From Ottelia alismoides (Eukaryota; Streptophyta; Magnoliopsida; Alismatales; Hydrocharitaceae), in assembly GCA_037367405.1 (NCBI GenBank), contig JAZKJV010005552.1:372001-436000 (forward strand): a DNA stretch of 64,000 nt. Reading direction: 5' to 3'. This document shows positions 61,400 to 64,000 of this stretch, one piece after another; position 1 is the stretch's first letter, and each line of letters starts with the position of its first letter. A program made the position numbers and the translations under genes. Under the pieces are notes generated by a model that was given only the letters and a program-made list of their open reading frames with translations, was not told the DNA's origin and did no database searches.

Positions 61400-62880
61400 A
61401 ATCAAACTCTTGGAGTAGAAGAATCCAATGCAGTAGTCTTGATTTTGCATCCTTCTTTCTTTTACAGGTATCTTATGGCAGAGTTGTCAGTATACATAAT
61501 GACTTTGGATCTGAGCATGTGTGACCTGAATTTCTCCACTTTTTACACTACGGCTAGCAGCTCTTTCTTAGTGACTGTGTAATTCTTTTATACATCATCC
61601 AGTGTCCTGCTAGTGTAATGAATTTCAAATGACAGTTCATCCCATAATTGTCCCAGCACAACCCCAACAACATAATCGAATGCATCCGTCATGATCTCAA
61701 AAAGTAGAGACCAACCCGGTGGTTGTAGGATAAGAGCTTGGGTGATGATCTCCTTCAGCTGATTAAAGGCTGAGAGCACTCTGTCATCTACAATGAAGTC
61801 GGTGTCCTTTCCTAGAAGCTTTGTCAAATTTCAGGCAATTTTGCTAAAATCTTTGATGAATCTTCTATAAAATCCCACATGCCCCAGAAATGACCTAACT
61901 TACTTCAGTGGTGTAGGTGGCTCGAGATTGGAAATAACCTCCACCTTGGTTGGGTTGACCTACATGCCTTACTTCAAGACAATATGGACCATCACTATTC
62001 TATTGGTCACCATGAAGTGACTCTTCTCCCATGAGGGCACAAGATTTACTTCACATAAATGTTGAAGAACTCGGTCTAGATATGCCATACACTAATGAAA
62101 GCTGCCTCCGTAGATCGAGAAGTCATTCATGAATGCCTTGAGGAAACTACCCACCATGTCTGCAAACACCGCTAGCATACATCTCTGAAATGTAGTGGGG
62201 GTGTTACACAACCCAAACAACATCCATCCGAATGCGTACATCCCAAATGTACAGGTGAACGTGGTCTTCTCTTGGTCTTCAGGTGCTATTGCAATTTGAT
62301 TATATCTGAGTAGTCATCCAAGAAACAAAAATATTCCTTCGTGACCTGCCTTTCTATTATTTCGTTGATGAAAAGAAGTAGAAAATGATCCTTCTTGGTG
62401 GCAAGATTCAGGCGTTTGTAGTCCACACAAACGCATCAGGATGTGGTACTCGGATCAGAATCTCCTCTCCTTTTTCATTTTGTCACAATCGTGATTCCTG
62501 ACTTTTTGGGAACCATGTGCAACAAACTTACCCATTTAGAATTTGAGATGAGATATATGAAACCTACATCATGACACTGGGTGATCCCATTCATCACAAT
62601 CTCTCATAGATTAGGGTTCATACGATGTTGAAATTCACGGGAGGGCATGTTGTTTTCTTCCAAATAGATGTGGTGCGAGCACAGTGAAGGATTAATCCCA
62701 TGGAGATCTGATATTTTCCATCATATTTCCTGGTCGTTTCTTTCTAGAACTTCCAGGATGCGAGATTCTTTGTTTGTGGTCAGTTGAGCATTCATAATGT
62801 CTAGGAACATGTTGCGCTCACCCGCAAGGAAGACATACTTCAACATTGATGGTAGTTTCTTCAGCTTTGGGAGGTTGGAA
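61400..62880 (-). pseudogene. Element G reverse transcriptase and RNase H
   Basis: From the right: pre-RT block near 62870-62640; RT fingers near 62560-62300; palm near 62230-62080 with 'FGLCNTP' and 'FMNDFSIYGG' (62122-62133 for FMND); 'WEKSHFMVTN' near 62025; thumb near 61900; then 61827-61588 with 'FEIMTDAFDYVVGVVLG', the RNase H start (usually DASDYAVG). The RNase H core follows to about 61400 with several stops. It is more decayed than B and clearly a different copy of the same clade. Confidence 0.85.
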
Positions 62881-63149
62881 TCTACTCTGTGGCGACCTCT
62901 GCAACTGTGGTAGGTGTAGGATCCTTCATCGGGAGATTGTCCACCATAGTAACATTCAGCTTTGAATTCAGTGTATCAAAAAGATCCGTGATGAATTCTT
63001 CTTGCTCTGAAGAGAATGAAAGTGTTTCAATTAGCTACGATAGCACATCAACATGTAACTTATCTTCTAGGATTGGGGGAAATGTGATTGCTTGCTCGGT
63101 GTTCCTCCTAGGAGAGGAATTCTAGGGTCTCTTCATCTTCTAAAAATAA

Positions 63150-63922
63150 AGTAGTGTTTCTGATTTCTACTAAAAAATCACATTCATTTGTTGTATTCTA
63201 CTTTGGATCTCTCTTGTTTAACAGAGATTCTAGAGGCTTGGGTACTTGGATTATCTCCATCTGAACCTTATCATAACTGGAATTAAAGGTGATCGTTTTT
63301 GTGCCATAATCCACTAATACATCGGTTGTTCAAAAGGAACAGCTACCCCAATATAATCGGGGTCTGGAGCAAGGGGACAGAGGTGACCATATCGACGACA
63401 ATGAAATCTACATGGAACTGCATTCCTTGGTGACAATGACATCCGCGAGGATTCCAATTGACACTTGATCGAAGTATCTGCAAACTATAGAATCATTCTG
63501 GTGGGGTTCAGCGGTCCTAACCCAATTACTTGAATGGGGAGGCAATCATGAATTAATTGATGACCCACTGTCAGGTAGTGTACTTTCGAACTCTTGTCAA
63601 ATATCGTGCATATGATGAGAGGTGCTCTCTTGACCTTCTTATTTGCGTGGAGGTTGCTGATGGCATTCACAATAGCCATGGTAAGGATATGTTTTTCAGC
63701 ATGGTTATGTCTATTTTCGCAGGACTGACGCTTCAAAGGACATGCCTCTTTAAGATCTTTCTTCATTATTGGCATGTATTCCATGGCTTTTAGAAGTGGC
63801 ATTTCCAATACAATGTTATGCAAAATTTCAATTACACCTGTATCAAACAAAGCATTTTTGAATTTTCTAATTTTTTTGTTGTTTTGCATTGAGTCCAGAA
63901 ATAAAATATTTACATCATTCAA
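63150..63922 (-). pseudogene. Element G gag end and protease, running off the window
   Basis: The frame 63922-63485 holds the gag-protease linker typical of Athila ('MPLLKAMEYMPIMKKDL'), a His/Lys-rich part and the start of the protease ('IDKSSKVHY' region replacing the usual D-x-G loop), then shifts. 'CRFHCR' and 'PLAPDPDYIG' near 63430-63350 are the shifted remains of the core and the 'ILGRPFL' region. The active-site Asp cannot be placed. Gag lies beyond the window. Confidence 0.55.
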
Positions 63923-64000
63923 AAATGATTCTAGTGAATTAGCTTTTACATGTAAATGATCAAAAGGGGTACAATCATTTTCTCTAGTTCAAAAGCTAAC

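Overview
This is repeat-dense nuclear DNA of a flowering plant. I found no intact host gene, no rRNA or tRNA gene, and nothing bacterial or organellar. Plant origin rests on Athila-type Ty3/gypsy polyproteins, tRNA-Asp primer-binding sites, a Ty1/copia gag, and a Mutator-like transposon carrying the first exon of a plant cytokinin-receptor gene. I cannot fix the species; nothing excludes a monocot. All element boundaries were read by eye from repeats, TG...CA ends, target-site duplications (TSDs), primer-binding sites (PBS) and polypurine tracts (PPT).

The window is a nest of insertions. The oldest layer is a minus-strand Ty1/copia element F (gag remnant 1605-3558; its 5' LTR is 3559-3780 continued at 48767-49593). 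A solo LTR E (3781-6046 continued at 47746-48766) sits in that LTR. An Athila-like element C sits in E: left (3') LTR 6047-10088, right (5') LTR 39712-42118, with a rearranged tandem second copy of its 5' end (42782-47745). C has gag and protease but no visible RT or integrase. Two elements interrupt C: a full Athila element B (12744-29585, perfect 5-bp TSD GACTG) and a plus-strand LTR element D (33656-39273). A D-like LTR also fills 1-1604.

To the right, a further minus-strand Athila element G runs off the window: 3' LTR 49594-55043, 3' spacer, then INT, RNase H, RT and protease to 63922. G's LTR contains a Mutator-like transposon (50783-52376, perfect 9-bp TSD) carrying an AHK3-type histidine kinase fragment; a sister transposon lies in C's LTR (7886-8961). 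A solo LTR H (55260-57753, perfect TSD CCATG) sits in G's 3' spacer.

Every reading frame seen is broken by stops and frameshifts. The LTR pair of B differs by roughly one base in ten by eye over its first 240 bases, so these are old relics. The most unusual shared structure is an array of three or four hairpins between pol and the 3' LTR, found in C, B, G and a fragment trapped in D. Its stems repeat the same AAGTATAGGGG motif that forms the PPT next to the LTR.
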